NCBI GenBank assembly: GCA_016714985.1 | Contig: JADKBS010000003.1 | Location: 186,001-250,000 of the forward strand | DNA: 64,000 bases | Direction: 5' to 3' | From: Saprospiraceae bacterium | Lineage (GTDB): Bacteria; Bacteroidota; Bacteroidia; Chitinophagales; Saprospiraceae | Part shown: piece by piece, positions 35,741 through 45,364 of the stretch | Position numbering within the stretch: the first letter of the stretch is position 1 | Layout of the letters: each line of letters opens with the position of its first letter | The notes under the pieces: generated by a model | The model's database searches: none | What the model saw: the letters and a program-made list of their open reading frames with translations, nothing else | Told to the model about the DNA's origin: nothing | Program-made: the position numbers and the translations under genes

Positions 35741-36472
35741 ATGAAAACACTCCCCTTCATCCTGTCCCTTTTCCTTTGCTTCGCAATTTCCGTGTCCAAC
35801 GCCCAAGAGGTGGAAATGGAAGACATCGTGACGAAACCGTCCAAACCTACCACCAGCAGCAAGGTCTATGAAAGCGAGGAAAATATGGTCATGGGCAACC
35901 ACAATGCCCTCGTGCTGATTACCGAAGTCACCAGCGAAAAGCTCGTGGAGCGCACTTGGAAAGATTTCATGAAAGATTACGACGGAAAGACCAAGGGTAG
36001 CAAGGGCGGCAAGGAAAACGTCACCACGGAAGCATCCATTGTAGGCATCGGCGGGGTATCTTCCCTCAGCATCTACAGCCGCACAACTAAAAACATGGAC
36101 GGCTATGTTGAACTGCTTACTTGGTTCGACCTCGGCGACGAATACCTTGACTCTGGCCGGAAATCCCAGTACCAAGAAGCTGAGGAAATGCTGATGAAAT
36201 TCGCCCATAAAGTGAAAATGGAAGGCACCAAAATCGAATTGGAAGACGCTGAAAAGAAACTCAAGTCCTTTGAGAACGAGATGGACAAACTAAAGCGGCA
36301 GAACAGCAATTATCACAAAGACATCGCCGAAGCCGAAAAGCGAATCGAAACCGCCAAGGAAAACATCGTTAAAAATGAAGAGCAACAGGCCGATACAACC
36401 CAGAAGCTCGACCTGCAAAAGCAATTGCTGGAAGAAATCAAGCAGCGGTTGAGCGATATGAAGAAGCAGTGA
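35741..36472 (+). CDS. Exported protein with C-terminal coiled coil
   Basis: 243 residues. A signal peptide (MKTLPFILSLFLCFAISVSNA) is followed by a beta-rich region (~50-150, VLITEVTSEKLVERTWKDFM) and a coiled coil from ~155 to the end, rich in Lys, Glu and Asp heptads (LEDAEKKLKSFENEMDKLK, EEIKQRLSDMKKQ). No enzyme motif was found. It is probably periplasmic; function unknown. It is a single gene with a strong terminator 20 nt downstream. Confidence 0.82.
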   Translation: MKTLPFILSLFLCFAISVSNAQEVEMEDIVTKPSKPTTSSKVYESEENMVMGNHNALVLITEVTSEKLVERTWKDFMKDYDGKTKGSKGGKENVTTEASIVGIGGVSSLSIYSRTTKNMDGYVELLTWFDLGDEYLDSGRKSQYQEAEEMLMKFAHKVKMEGTKIELEDAEKKLKSFENEMDKLKRQNSNYHKDIAEAEKRIETAKENIVKNEEQQADTTQKLDLQKQLLEEIKQRLSDMKKQ

Positions 36473-36492
36473 TTTCGGCTATAAGCGCATAT

Positions 36493-36530
36493 AAAAAAGG
36501 TGGCGGCCTCATTGAGGCCGCCACCTTTTT
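36493..36530. terminator. Bidirectional intrinsic terminator
   Basis: AAAAAAGGTGGCGGCCTC and GAGGCCGCCACCTTTTT form a long perfect stem with a tiny loop, and T-runs on both strands. It serves the coiled-coil gene and the convergent HYR-type gene. Confidence 0.92.
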
Positions 36531-36543
36531 ATATGGTACTAGA

Positions 36544-38943
36544 CTATCTCATCTTCACAAAACGTTCCGTCACAATACCTTCGCCCACTTGCAGGCTGAG
36601 GAAGTAAGTGCCGGCAGCCAGTTTTGAAACGTCAAGCCTTTCTTCGTTCATGCCAGCGGCTGCCAACCCATTGCGGAGCTGTACCACCTCGCCCAGCGTG
36701 TTCAGGATGCGCAAGGTAACATCGCCAGATTTTGAGGAAGCAAAGCGGACACTCAAATGCTCATTGACTGGGTTGGGCAGCAGCGTGAAATTGGTCAGCA
36801 ATGCCTCATTCGCATTCAATGCCGTGCCATCGCAACTAAAGCTGTACGCCTGCAACCAGCCACATCCCATCGCATCTATCACGTTGAGCGTGATGGTGGC
36901 AGTGCCGCTGCCAGCCAATATGGTGGCAAACTCCGATTGAGCATTCTCAATTTCCCAACCCGCACCATCCACCATTGCCCAAGCATAGCTGTAAGGTGCC
37001 GTTCCGTTAACACCTTGGGCAGCCAGTTCGTAGCTGCTGCCACAATTTAGGGAGGCAGGCAACTGCACCTCCGCTCCGAAAATGGCATCCGTTATGGCCA
37101 CCGTGAGCACGTGCTGCGCCGTGTTGCCGCAGCCATCCGATGCGTTGTAAGTGAAAACACGGGAAGCTGTTTCGCAGTTGCCCGATGCTACCGACTCCAT
37201 GCTGATGCTCACCTCATGGCAGTTATCAGTGGCAATTGCAGAAGGTGGCAGCCAAGCCTCGAACTCGGCCTGTGTCATGGCCAGTTCTATTGGCAACGGC
37301 TCAAAGACTGGCGTTTCCGTATCGGCCTCGGTGATGGTTTGCGAAGCAAAAGCCTCATTGCCGCAGGCATCCACAAGCTTCCAAGTGCGGGTGAAGACCT
37401 CGCCGCAGCTGGTTGAGGTCACGCCATCCTCCATCGTCAAGGCGACGCTACCGCAATTATCAGCCACCACTGGGATGGTAAACTCCACAGGCTGCCCGCA
37501 CTCAATCGTTTGGTTGTCAATCGGCGTGGTGAAGACCGGGGCTTCGGTATCCGTCACCGTGATTTTTTGCTGCGCAACGACTGTTTTGCCGCAGGCATCG
37601 GTTGCCGTCCAGGTGCGGATGTGCTGCTCGCCACAAGCCAAGGGCAGTACCTCATCCACATGCGTCAGGCTGGCCACGCCGCAGTTGTCGGCGGCTTCCG
37701 GGTCTTCAAAAACGATGGGTTCGCCGCAATTAACCGTTTGATTATCAATAGCCGTGGTGAAAATTGGTGCTTCGTCGTCCGTTTGTACAATGACTTGGCT
37801 GACAGCGTTGGAATTGCCGCAAGCATCCGTAGCTGTCCAAGTACGGATATGCTGCTGGCCGCAAGTCGATGGGGTGATGTTGTTAGTTGTCGCAATGGTG
37901 AAGCTGGAACAGCCGTCCGTGACTACCACCGAACCGAACTCCACTGCGTCGTTGCAGCCAATGTTCTGCCCAGCAGGTACGCTGGTGAAGACAGGAGCCA
38001 CGTCGTCCAGCATCGCCATGCTTTGCGATGCAGTCACCACATTGCCGCAGGCATCCGTGGCCGTCCAAGTGCGGGTAACGGTCTGGCTGGCACAGGTCGG
38101 GTTGCTGCCATTCGACCAGATATCCAAATGCGAAAGGGTCAAGGCCGTTCCGCTGGCGCAATTGTCCGTCACGACCGGCATCGCAAAATCGGGCATTGCG
38201 CCCTGCGCACACGCCATGGTAATGGGTTCGGGCAAAGCGGCAAAGCTCGGTGGCGTTTGGTCGGGCGTTATGGTGATGGTTTGCTGCGCAATGGTCGAGT
38301 TGCCACATTCGTCGGTCGCCGTCCAATGGCGGGTGACGGTGGTCGGAGTGGTACAGTTCCCTGCAATCGTTTCATCCAAAAAGCTGATGGTCAATGCACC
38401 GCAGGCCGAGTGGCATATTGGGTCGCCAAAGACGGCAGCTCCTGTGCAGTCAACGGTGCGGCTCGCCGGCACGTAGCTGAAAGCAATGCGGTTGCCGCTG
38501 TTGAAGCCGGGCAGTACCCAAGCATTGGTGACAGCGGTGGTCGAGTTGCCGCATTCGTCGGTCGCCGTCCATGTGCGCACAATGTCGTAACCGTACCAGA
38601 CGCCGTTTACCTCGTGGCAGTCACCTGTGCCAATGATGGAGTCTTGGAAGGTGATGGTCACGTCCCCACAGTTGTCGAAGGCGACGGGGTTGGGAAAGGT
38701 AATGGGTTCGTCACAATCGAAAAACTGGTCGAAAGGCACAAACGTGAAGGTCGGTGGCGTCACGTCAGGCGTGGTAGATATTTGCTGCGCAAAAGTTGAG
38801 CTATTGCCACAGACATCGGTGGCCTTCCAGGTGCGGGTGAACTGGAAGCCCGTGTTACAGGTACCTGTTTGGCCGCTGTCCACGTAGCTCAAAGTGGTTG
38901 CTCCGCAATTGTCGAACGCAACGGGCTGGTTGGAGTGTCCCAC
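36544..38943 (-). CDS. C-terminal part of a frameshifted HYR/Ig-like repeat T9SS protein
   Basis: ~799 residues, the 3' half of a gene whose 5' half is 38855-42370. It contains about eight ~75-residue beta-sandwich repeats, each carrying TRTWTATDACGN-like and ADNCG-like blocks (HYR-related modules with paired cysteines). A T9SS type A sorting domain follows at the end (TNFTLLPNPVNEHLSVRFAS to ERFVKMR). By itself this frame has no signal peptide; it starts from a GTG inside a repeat. Joined to the upstream frame by a one-base correction near 38931-38946, it makes one secreted protein of ~1940 residues. Neighbour: convergent with the coiled-coil gene. Confidence 0.88.
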   Translation of the reverse strand: MGHSNQPVAFDNCGATTLSYVDSGQTGTCNTGFQFTRTWKATDVCGNSSTFAQQISTTPDVTPPTFTFVPFDQFFDCDEPITFPNPVAFDNCGDVTITFQDSIIGTGDCHEVNGVWYGYDIVRTWTATDECGNSTTAVTNAWVLPGFNSGNRIAFSYVPASRTVDCTGAAVFGDPICHSACGALTISFLDETIAGNCTTPTTVTRHWTATDECGNSTIAQQTITITPDQTPPSFAALPEPITMACAQGAMPDFAMPVVTDNCASGTALTLSHLDIWSNGSNPTCASQTVTRTWTATDACGNVVTASQSMAMLDDVAPVFTSVPAGQNIGCNDAVEFGSVVVTDGCSSFTIATTNNITPSTCGQQHIRTWTATDACGNSNAVSQVIVQTDDEAPIFTTAIDNQTVNCGEPIVFEDPEAADNCGVASLTHVDEVLPLACGEQHIRTWTATDACGKTVVAQQKITVTDTEAPVFTTPIDNQTIECGQPVEFTIPVVADNCGSVALTMEDGVTSTSCGEVFTRTWKLVDACGNEAFASQTITEADTETPVFEPLPIELAMTQAEFEAWLPPSAIATDNCHEVSISMESVASGNCETASRVFTYNASDGCGNTAQHVLTVAITDAIFGAEVQLPASLNCGSSYELAAQGVNGTAPYSYAWAMVDGAGWEIENAQSEFATILAGSGTATITLNVIDAMGCGWLQAYSFSCDGTALNANEALLTNFTLLPNPVNEHLSVRFASSKSGDVTLRILNTLGEVVQLRNGLAAAGMNEERLDVSKLAAGTYFLSLQVGEGIVTERFVKMR

Positions 38944-41900
38944 CGCAATTGACGGTCAGGCTGGTCGGCGTGTTGGCGGCGAAGGTCGGGGCTTGGGTAT
39001 CTGGCCCGGTGCTGATGGTTTGCGAAGCGGTGGCCATGTTGCCGCAGGCATCGTGCGCAATCCAAGTGCGGGTGATGCTAAATGGTTGGCTACAGCCGCC
39101 GGGGTTGCTCACCACGTCGGAACTACTGATGGCAAGGCCGCCCGCTGGGCAAGTGGTCACGGCCACAGGCGTCCCGAAGCCGGGGTTTTGGTCGCAGGTG
39201 GTGGTGATATTCGATGGGACGAAGGTAAATGTCAACGATGAAGGCACCACGACCGGGGTCATGGTAATGATTTGGGTGGCGGTCGTTACAAGACCGCAAG
39301 CATCGGTGGCCGTCCAAGTACGGGTGATGATGTTCGGCAGCGGGCAAGCGCCCCCGGTCTGCGTTTCATTGAAAACCACGTTGACGGCGGAGCAATCCGT
39401 GACCGTTGGTGTCTGCACAGGCGGCACATTGGGGCACTCGGCAGTGACGTTGGCTGGCACGTTGCTGAACACTGGCGGCTGGTTGTCCACGATGCGAATG
39501 GTCTGAAATGCAAAACCAGCATTGCCACAATCATCGTAAACCACCCAAGAGCGGTTGATGGTGCGATTGCAAGCTGGGCCGCTTGACGTCTCTTGAAAGG
39601 TGACGGGCAGGTTGGGTGTACAAGGGTCGTTCGCCGTGACGGTGGGCGGGGCTGGCACTTGGTTGCAAGGCGTCAGGTTCAAATCGCCAGAAGGCGCACC
39701 CACCAGCACGGGTGGCTGGTTGTCTGCCACATAAATTGTCTGGGAGCCTGTGGCCGTGTTGCCGCAGTCGTCGGTGGCAGTCCAGGTACGGATGATGGTG
39801 CGGTTGCAAGCTGGCCCGGTGCTGGTTTCGCTGAAAGTCACCTGCACGTTGGGGTCACAACCATCGGTGGCGGTAACATTGGCGGGCGGCGGAATGTTGC
39901 CGCAATCAGTCAGGTACAGCGTGGTCGGCACGTTTTGAAGCACCGGGTCTCCCCCGTCTATGATGGTCAGGTAGCCGATGAAAATGGTCTCGTTGCCACA
40001 GTTGTCGGTGCCCGTCCAAGTGACCTTGATGGGCGTGCCGTTACAGGAATTGGGCGGAATCCCATTAAAATCATGCGTAAAGGTGACGGGCTGGCTGAGG
40101 TCGCTCCAGTTGCCGTCATAGTTGAGCCAATGGTCGAGGTCGGAGGCGGCATCGGGGTCGCCACAGTTGAGGTCGAGGTTGGTAGGCTTGACGCAAGCAG
40201 GGCCTTGGGTGTCCACGAGCTTGAAAGTGGCACAAGTCGTGAAGACATACCCACAACTATTGGTGCCCGTAAAAGTCACGTCTATATGGCCATCTATATA
40301 GCTGCAATCGAAGACCCAGTCGTCCATGTCGAAATCGCTCGTCCAAGTAGTTGGGCCGCAGCCGGGCACGCTGAAAGTAGCACCGCCGTGGTTGTTCACC
40401 CAGTTTTGGGGGCCGTTCATGTAGTTCATGAGGGTGGCTTCCAAGGTGACGTCCTGCGCAGGGGTGGCCACCACGCCTGCGGGCAGGTTGTTCACCACGG
40501 TTGGGCTGCTAAAGCCACCACCGAGGTCGCCGCTCAGGTCGGTTGCAATGTAGCCTCCCGCATTGCCACCACCGAAGGCGGTGTTGCACAAGGAGGCCAA
40601 AGCACTTGGCGCATTGGGGTTCAGTGCCACGTTGAACTCCACGACCAGTTCTTGCCCGCCGGAAAGCCAGCCTGTGCCGGGGTAGAACAGGTTGATATAG
40701 TTTACACCATCATAAGAGGGGTCGAGCAGGGGTGGCCCTGTGGCGGTGGAGTAGGTTATTTGCGGAGCAGAGACAATACCACCAAATGCGGAGCCGAAGT
40801 AGAAATTGAGGTCATCGTAAAGGAACAGCTCCTTCAAGCCGCCTGCATTGTTGAACATGGAAAGCCGCACCTTGAAAATTGGCGTGGTGCCGGTGCCAGT
40901 ACAGGTGTTCAGGCCATAGTTGTTGACGGGCGTCACCGTTTTAGAAATCAACAGGGAGGGGAAGCCTATTGCGCAAGCAGCCGAAACATTCGGCGGTGCA
41001 AGGGTGCAGGCATAGAGGTCGTCGTATTGGCAGCGGGGGGCGCAGAGCTCGATGGCAAACGGCTCACCCGTGTCAGCGCCGCCGTTCATGCGCCAGTATT
41101 CCACGCAAACCTTGGTCACGGGCTGGTTGCCAGTGGAGGCTTCCCACCAAATGCCCTTGCCATAGCCAGAGCCGCTGAAGGTGATGCCGCTGGCGTTCAC
41201 GGTGGCGGGTGGGCCGTTGCCGTTGCCAGTCATCGCCACCACGTCGGCACCAAGCCATGCCTTTACCCGCACCCGCTCAGGGCCTGCGAAAAAGCGGTGT
41301 TCCTTCGAGTTGACCTTTAGGGGACGGGCTTCGTCGAGGGTGAAGCAGTACATATTGCCGCCATTGTTGAAGGTTTCACGGGTGTTGTCGAGGCTGTAGC
41401 GGCCATAGGGGCGTGGGGGCCGGTTGTTCAAGAAATTGGGGGCACCGGAGCCGGCGGAGGGGTCGGCGTCAATTTCCATGAAGTTGATGGGGTCACCAGA
41501 CTCGTCGCAGAAGCCCGTCTGGAAATTGTGGATGGGCTGGCCAAGGTCGAGGCCGTAACCTTCTGCGCTGTCCATCCAGCCCCAACGGCTGATGGGCGAG
41601 GCACTGGAGCAGGTGACTGCTGGGTCGGCCACGCACTTGACGCCTTCGATGCTGAGGCGGAACGGCTCCACCGTGGGCAACTCGCCCGCTGGTGCATAGT
41701 ATTGGATACAAACCTTGGTGACGGGCTGCGCCCCCGTGTTGGCCGACCACCAGAGGCCGCCGCCCGTTTTGCCGTTGGCGTTGAAATGGATGTTGCCTGA
41801 GCCGTTGCCCGTGATAGCGGCGTTTCCAACAGGTCCTTGGTAGGCTGCCGTGAGGGGTACCGGGTTCACACCGTTCAGCGCCGAGATTCGGATGTTTTCG

Positions 41901-42370
41901 CCATTGGAAAAGAAGGCATGTTCTCGGCTATCGAGTGCGACTGGGGCAGCGATGCTGAGGTCGAAACAGTATTGTACGCCCGCTGTGCCCATGTTTTTGC
42001 GGGCTAAGAAAAACGAGCTGTTGCCCCACCGCCGGGGCTGCCTTGAGTTGATGACCGTCGTATTGGCGGCGTTGGGTGCAGGGCCAGAGGTGATGTTGAG
42101 CAGGATGGGGTCAACCCCGCTGCAAATGCCGGAATTGAAGTTGCTCACCGTACCACCACCTTGCAAGAGCAAGCGTTGCGCAGCAGAAAGGTTGCCCCAT
42201 GCCCCTACGGCTTGCGGAGCCATGACGACGACCCAGGGCTTGTAAACATTCCAGGACTGGAGCAAGAGAAAAGCCAGCACCAACAGCGGCAGTGACAGTG
42301 ATTTGAATAGCAACTTTCGAAGGTTTGCGTTTCCCCATTGGGAAAGCAATTGCAGGGTAAAATTGTGCAT
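38855..42370 (-). CDS. N-terminal part of a frameshifted HYR/Ig-like repeat T9SS protein
   Basis: 1171 residues. The N-terminal ~60 residues hold a long hydrophobic signal (LSLPLLVLAFLLLQ). Residues ~75-460 are two diverged copies of one unknown ~190-residue module, each with PRRWG/PRPYG, YCF, SREHAFF/SKEHRFF, GLWW/GIWWEA and QPVTKVC. A DUF11-like/adhesin region (~470-690) comes next, then five HYR-type repeats (TWTATDDCGNT and similar). The frame leaves the repeat pattern after LTVNCGG and reads out-of-frame residues to a stop at 38855. The overlapping frame 36544-38943 continues the repeats and supplies the sorting domain. Confidence 0.88.
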   Translation of the reverse strand: MHNFTLQLLSQWGNANLRKLLFKSLSLPLLVLAFLLLQSWNVYKPWVVVMAPQAVGAWGNLSAAQRLLLQGGGTVSNFNSGICSGVDPILLNITSGPAPNAANTTVINSRQPRRWGNSSFFLARKNMGTAGVQYCFDLSIAAPVALDSREHAFFSNGENIRISALNGVNPVPLTAAYQGPVGNAAITGNGSGNIHFNANGKTGGGLWWSANTGAQPVTKVCIQYYAPAGELPTVEPFRLSIEGVKCVADPAVTCSSASPISRWGWMDSAEGYGLDLGQPIHNFQTGFCDESGDPINFMEIDADPSAGSGAPNFLNNRPPRPYGRYSLDNTRETFNNGGNMYCFTLDEARPLKVNSKEHRFFAGPERVRVKAWLGADVVAMTGNGNGPPATVNASGITFSGSGYGKGIWWEASTGNQPVTKVCVEYWRMNGGADTGEPFAIELCAPRCQYDDLYACTLAPPNVSAACAIGFPSLLISKTVTPVNNYGLNTCTGTGTTPIFKVRLSMFNNAGGLKELFLYDDLNFYFGSAFGGIVSAPQITYSTATGPPLLDPSYDGVNYINLFYPGTGWLSGGQELVVEFNVALNPNAPSALASLCNTAFGGGNAGGYIATDLSGDLGGGFSSPTVVNNLPAGVVATPAQDVTLEATLMNYMNGPQNWVNNHGGATFSVPGCGPTTWTSDFDMDDWVFDCSYIDGHIDVTFTGTNSCGYVFTTCATFKLVDTQGPACVKPTNLDLNCGDPDAASDLDHWLNYDGNWSDLSQPVTFTHDFNGIPPNSCNGTPIKVTWTGTDNCGNETIFIGYLTIIDGGDPVLQNVPTTLYLTDCGNIPPPANVTATDGCDPNVQVTFSETSTGPACNRTIIRTWTATDDCGNTATGSQTIYVADNQPPVLVGAPSGDLNLTPCNQVPAPPTVTANDPCTPNLPVTFQETSSGPACNRTINRSWVVYDDCGNAGFAFQTIRIVDNQPPVFSNVPANVTAECPNVPPVQTPTVTDCSAVNVVFNETQTGGACPLPNIITRTWTATDACGLVTTATQIITMTPVVVPSSLTFTFVPSNITTTCDQNPGFGTPVAVTTCPAGGLAISSSDVVSNPGGCSQPFSITRTWIAHDACGNMATASQTISTGPDTQAPTFAANTPTSLTVNCGGTLQPARCVRQLRSNHFELRGQRPNRYL

Positions 42371-42895
42371 GAATCAAGTTTTTGAAGATGAAATGGGGTG
42401 TTCCCCCAACGGTTATGTTAAGTCGAAAATCAGGAACATTGGATTTTGCTCCTTTTTGTGTGTGGCGCAACGCCAAAAGGTAAGATGTCCGAAAATACAG
42501 CGGCTAATATAGAGGATTTTATCAAACTGGCAAAAGTTGTTTTATCCTTTGATACAGCAGAATGCAGATTTTCTTTCCATCGCTAATTTGATCACTTGGA
42601 TGGCAGATTTTGGTAATCACAATTTTATTGTAACAACACATACTCGAAGCCGCCAAGCATTTATGCCGATTATCACCCAAAATTGGCGGTTCATCACAAT
42701 CCGGTATCCGGTGCCCAAATCTTTTGTGAAATTCGCACCGACAAAAACCAATAATACTTCATCGTATATATGGATTTTTGTTGCCAACCATTAAAAACAG
42801 CGCTACTGTTTAGAGCGCAGTATGAAATATTAAAGGTTAAAGATTTAAACTCATAGACACCTAAAAATTTTTTGACCGATTCGATTGGAGTTGGG

Positions 42896-42922
42896 CGCCG
42901 GGAGACCGGCGTTCTTTTTTTA
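42896..42922 (+). terminator. Orphan intrinsic terminator
   Basis: CGCCGG-GAGA-CCGGCG is followed by TTCTTTTTTTA. No plus-strand gene lies upstream for more than 5 kb, so it ends either a non-coding transcript or nothing. Confidence 0.65.
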
Positions 42923-42999
42923 TTCTCTTGCAAAAACTTGACTCCTTTATCAACGATTCCTTTACAGATTTTCCAAATGGATTAATTTCGCCGCCGAAT

Positions 43000-43085
43000 C
43001 TGATTGCGGATTGCGGATTGCGGATTGCGGATTAAACCCCGAAGCCTTCAATCCGCAATCGACAATCCCAAATCAGCAATCGCAC
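43000..43085. repeat. Short direct and inverted repeat block
   Basis: GATTGCGGATT units in direct tandem (43001-43034) are followed by the inverted word AATCCGCAATC (43051 onward). The block lies immediately upstream of the phosphohexomutase start. Confidence 0.65.
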
Positions 43086-43086
43086 C

Positions 43087-45282
43087 GTGAGTAAAGTAGA
43101 TTTTGAAAAACTCGAATCTGGCGTCAATGGCTACCTTGATGCCGCCCTCGCCGATGGCAAGATTGACCCACAGAGCTATGAAATGGCCAAGAAGAACACT
43201 TCCACCTTCTTGCACCAATGGCTCACTGACGACAATTTCCTCAGGGTATCGCCCAACGTGCGCAAGGGCATCCTCGCCGCCGCTGATACAGGCCGCTGGG
43301 AAGACATCGTGAACACCTTCCGCAAGAAGATGAGCTTCGGCACCGGTGGCATCCGGGGCTTCATGGCCAACGACCGGGAAAGCATCGTGCGCATGGAAAA
43401 AGAGGGCCTTGACGCCCCCATCCTCAAAGGGCCGAACACGATTAACAATGTGGTGCTGCTGCTCACGAGCGCAGGCGTGGCCAAGTTCGGGCGGGAGAAA
43501 GGCTTCGACAAAATCGTCATCGGCTTCGACAGCCGGGTGCGGGGCGCTGATTTTGCCAAGGCCATCGCCGAGGAATTCCTCGCCTACGGCTTCACGGTTT
43601 ATCTCTTCGACGAGGCTTGCCCGTTCCCAGAGGTGACCTTCGCCATCCCCTATGTGAAGGCGCAAATGGGCATCCTGCTCTCCGCCAGCCACAACGATTA
43701 CCGCTACAACGGTTACAAGCTCTGCTGCGGCAACGGCTCACAGTTCGACCCGGAGGAGCGCACCGATATGTACAACAATTATATCGTGAAGGTGACCAGC
43801 GACGACATCAAGACTACGCCGATTGCGCAAGCAGGCAAGGGAAAGGTCGTTTGGCTCGGTGGCAGCGCAAAGCTGCCCGGAACGGACTATCACGGCCACG
43901 ACCAATTGATAGACATCCATGCCGCCTACGGCAACCAGGTGAAGCACTTCTTGCTGCAAGACACGACTTCAAAAAAAGCGCTCAACATCGCCTTCTGCGC
44001 CTACCATGGTGCTGGCCGCAAGCTCGTGCCGCAGCTATTGAGCGATATTGGTTTTGAAAACGTCAACATCATCCATGAAAATGGGCTGAACGACCTCAAC
44101 GGCTTGTTCCCCAGCTTCAATAGCGACCCAGGCTTCGAGCAGCAGCCCGACCCAGGCGACTGGCGGGCTGGCAAGGTGGCCGTTGATGCTTTCATCAAGG
44201 AATATGGCAAGGCAAAATGGGACGCCACCGATGTGCTCATCGGCACAGACCCCGATGCCGACCGCTGCGCCCTCACCGTGAAAGTGCCTGAAAACCAACA
44301 TGCTGTCTATGGCGGAGACTACGCACTGCTGCCTGCCGACGAGGCTTGGGCCGTGCTGCTTTGGTACCGTTTGAAGTTGGACAAGAGCATCAAGAAGGAA
44401 AAATCGTTCATCGTGCTTTCGCATACGACCACCGATGCGTTGACGCTTTTGGCAAAAAAACACGGCGTCGGTGTGGTGAAAACTTGGGTAGGCTTCGCCG
44501 CCTTGAGCGCCGCCGTGCGGGATAGTTGGAATGGCAGCTTGGTGCAGGGCCTCGTCGAAGGCAAAAAAGACCCGAACCAGGCGCTGGTGGACATGGTGGT
44601 GATGGAAAGCCACGACATGGACAGTGCCCGCAACTACAACCTCGGCGCTTTTGAGCAGAGCAACGGCTTTGCCCTCTTGGGCAACCCGCCAAAGGACTTG
44701 TTCAGCTTGGGTGAAAACGGCCACGTAAGAGACAAGGACGGCACTTTCGCCGCCATCCTACTCGCCGAAATCGCACAGTGGGCCAAAGACAATGGCACGA
44801 CCGTATTCGAAATTTTGGACAAAGAGATTTACCTTGACCAAGAAATCGGCCTGTTCTACAACCACTACGAGCCAGACCCGATTGACGGCGAGTACCCCGG
44901 CATCGAGGGCGACCGCCAGAAGAAGGCCATCCTGCGCCGGGCATTGGGCTACTACCAAATCGCACTGGCCGGCGGCCTGAGCATCGGCAATGTTCCGGTC
45001 ACGGGCGTGGCCATGTACCGCACAGGCAAGTACGACCATGTGTATCCGGTCACGCACGATTGGGTGTTCCCTGACGAGGGCATCCGCTTCTATTTCGGCA
45101 GCGAGTACAACCACCTGACGGTGCGCCCATCGGGCACGGGCAATGCCCTTCGCCTGCACATCCAAATGCACACGTTTGATGTGAATGAGCAGAACCTCAT
45201 CGGCCAAAAGCAGCAGCTCCGTGAAACAGCGCTGCGGATTGCGGACGATATTCGGGTGAAGTTGGGAGCGCTGAGGTCTTAG
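43087..45282 (+). CDS. Phosphoglucomutase/phosphomannomutase-type phosphohexomutase
   Basis: 731 residues, longer than typical alpha-D-phosphohexomutases (450-600). The enzyme interconverts hexose 1- and 6-phosphates. The active-site Ser is in LLSASHNDYRYNGYK (more often TASHNP), the Mg-binding loop is GTDPDADR, and the C-terminal phosphate-binding RPSGTGNALR is present. FGTGGIRGFM is the N-terminal arginine-containing block. The start is GTG at 43087 (family alignment; no upstream ATG). Extra residues lie in the ~60-residue N-terminus and in loops. It could feed nucleotide-sugar synthesis such as the CDP- and other sugars of this region, but the preferred hexose is unknown. Confidence 0.9.
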   Translation: MSKVDFEKLESGVNGYLDAALADGKIDPQSYEMAKKNTSTFLHQWLTDDNFLRVSPNVRKGILAAADTGRWEDIVNTFRKKMSFGTGGIRGFMANDRESIVRMEKEGLDAPILKGPNTINNVVLLLTSAGVAKFGREKGFDKIVIGFDSRVRGADFAKAIAEEFLAYGFTVYLFDEACPFPEVTFAIPYVKAQMGILLSASHNDYRYNGYKLCCGNGSQFDPEERTDMYNNYIVKVTSDDIKTTPIAQAGKGKVVWLGGSAKLPGTDYHGHDQLIDIHAAYGNQVKHFLLQDTTSKKALNIAFCAYHGAGRKLVPQLLSDIGFENVNIIHENGLNDLNGLFPSFNSDPGFEQQPDPGDWRAGKVAVDAFIKEYGKAKWDATDVLIGTDPDADRCALTVKVPENQHAVYGGDYALLPADEAWAVLLWYRLKLDKSIKKEKSFIVLSHTTTDALTLLAKKHGVGVVKTWVGFAALSAAVRDSWNGSLVQGLVEGKKDPNQALVDMVVMESHDMDSARNYNLGAFEQSNGFALLGNPPKDLFSLGENGHVRDKDGTFAAILLAEIAQWAKDNGTTVFEILDKEIYLDQEIGLFYNHYEPDPIDGEYPGIEGDRQKKAILRRALGYYQIALAGGLSIGNVPVTGVAMYRTGKYDHVYPVTHDWVFPDEGIRFYFGSEYNHLTVRPSGTGNALRLHIQMHTFDVNEQNLIGQKQQLRETALRIADDIRVKLGALRS

Positions 45283-45329
45283 TGGGCAGTTCGACAGGGG
45301 GCAGTTGGCAGTCGGTGGCTGTGTTGCCC

Positions 45330-45356
45330 AATCGTAAATCGTAAATCCAGCAATCG
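45330..45356. repeat. Third copy of the 27-nt AATCGTAAAT repeat
   Basis: It has the same length as the pair at 14359-14385/14514-14540 and matches at about 24 of 27 positions. It sits in the gap after the phosphohexomutase, beside GTGGGCAGTTCGACAG-type words also seen near 6350. Confidence 0.75.
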
Positions 45357-45364
45357 TAAATAGG

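Larger units (their letters stand above)
42371..43086. other. 716-nt AT-rich intergenic region, possible small RNA
   Basis: No coding region is supported. It includes an orphan plus-strand terminator (42896-42922), a small GCGCT...AGCGC hairpin near 42797, and a repeated ATTGCGGATTGCGG block (43000-43085). The region could hold a plus-strand non-coding RNA ending at the terminator, or the promoters of the two flanking genes. Confidence 0.4.

Noticed and set aside
39593..41320. 575-codon open frame on the plus strand
   Set aside because: It lies wholly opposite the HYR-repeat gene, has no signal or domain, and mirrors that gene's repeats.
42537..42794. 85-codon plus-strand frame in the large AT-rich gap
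   Set aside because: No family resemblance and codon use typical of non-coding AT-rich DNA.
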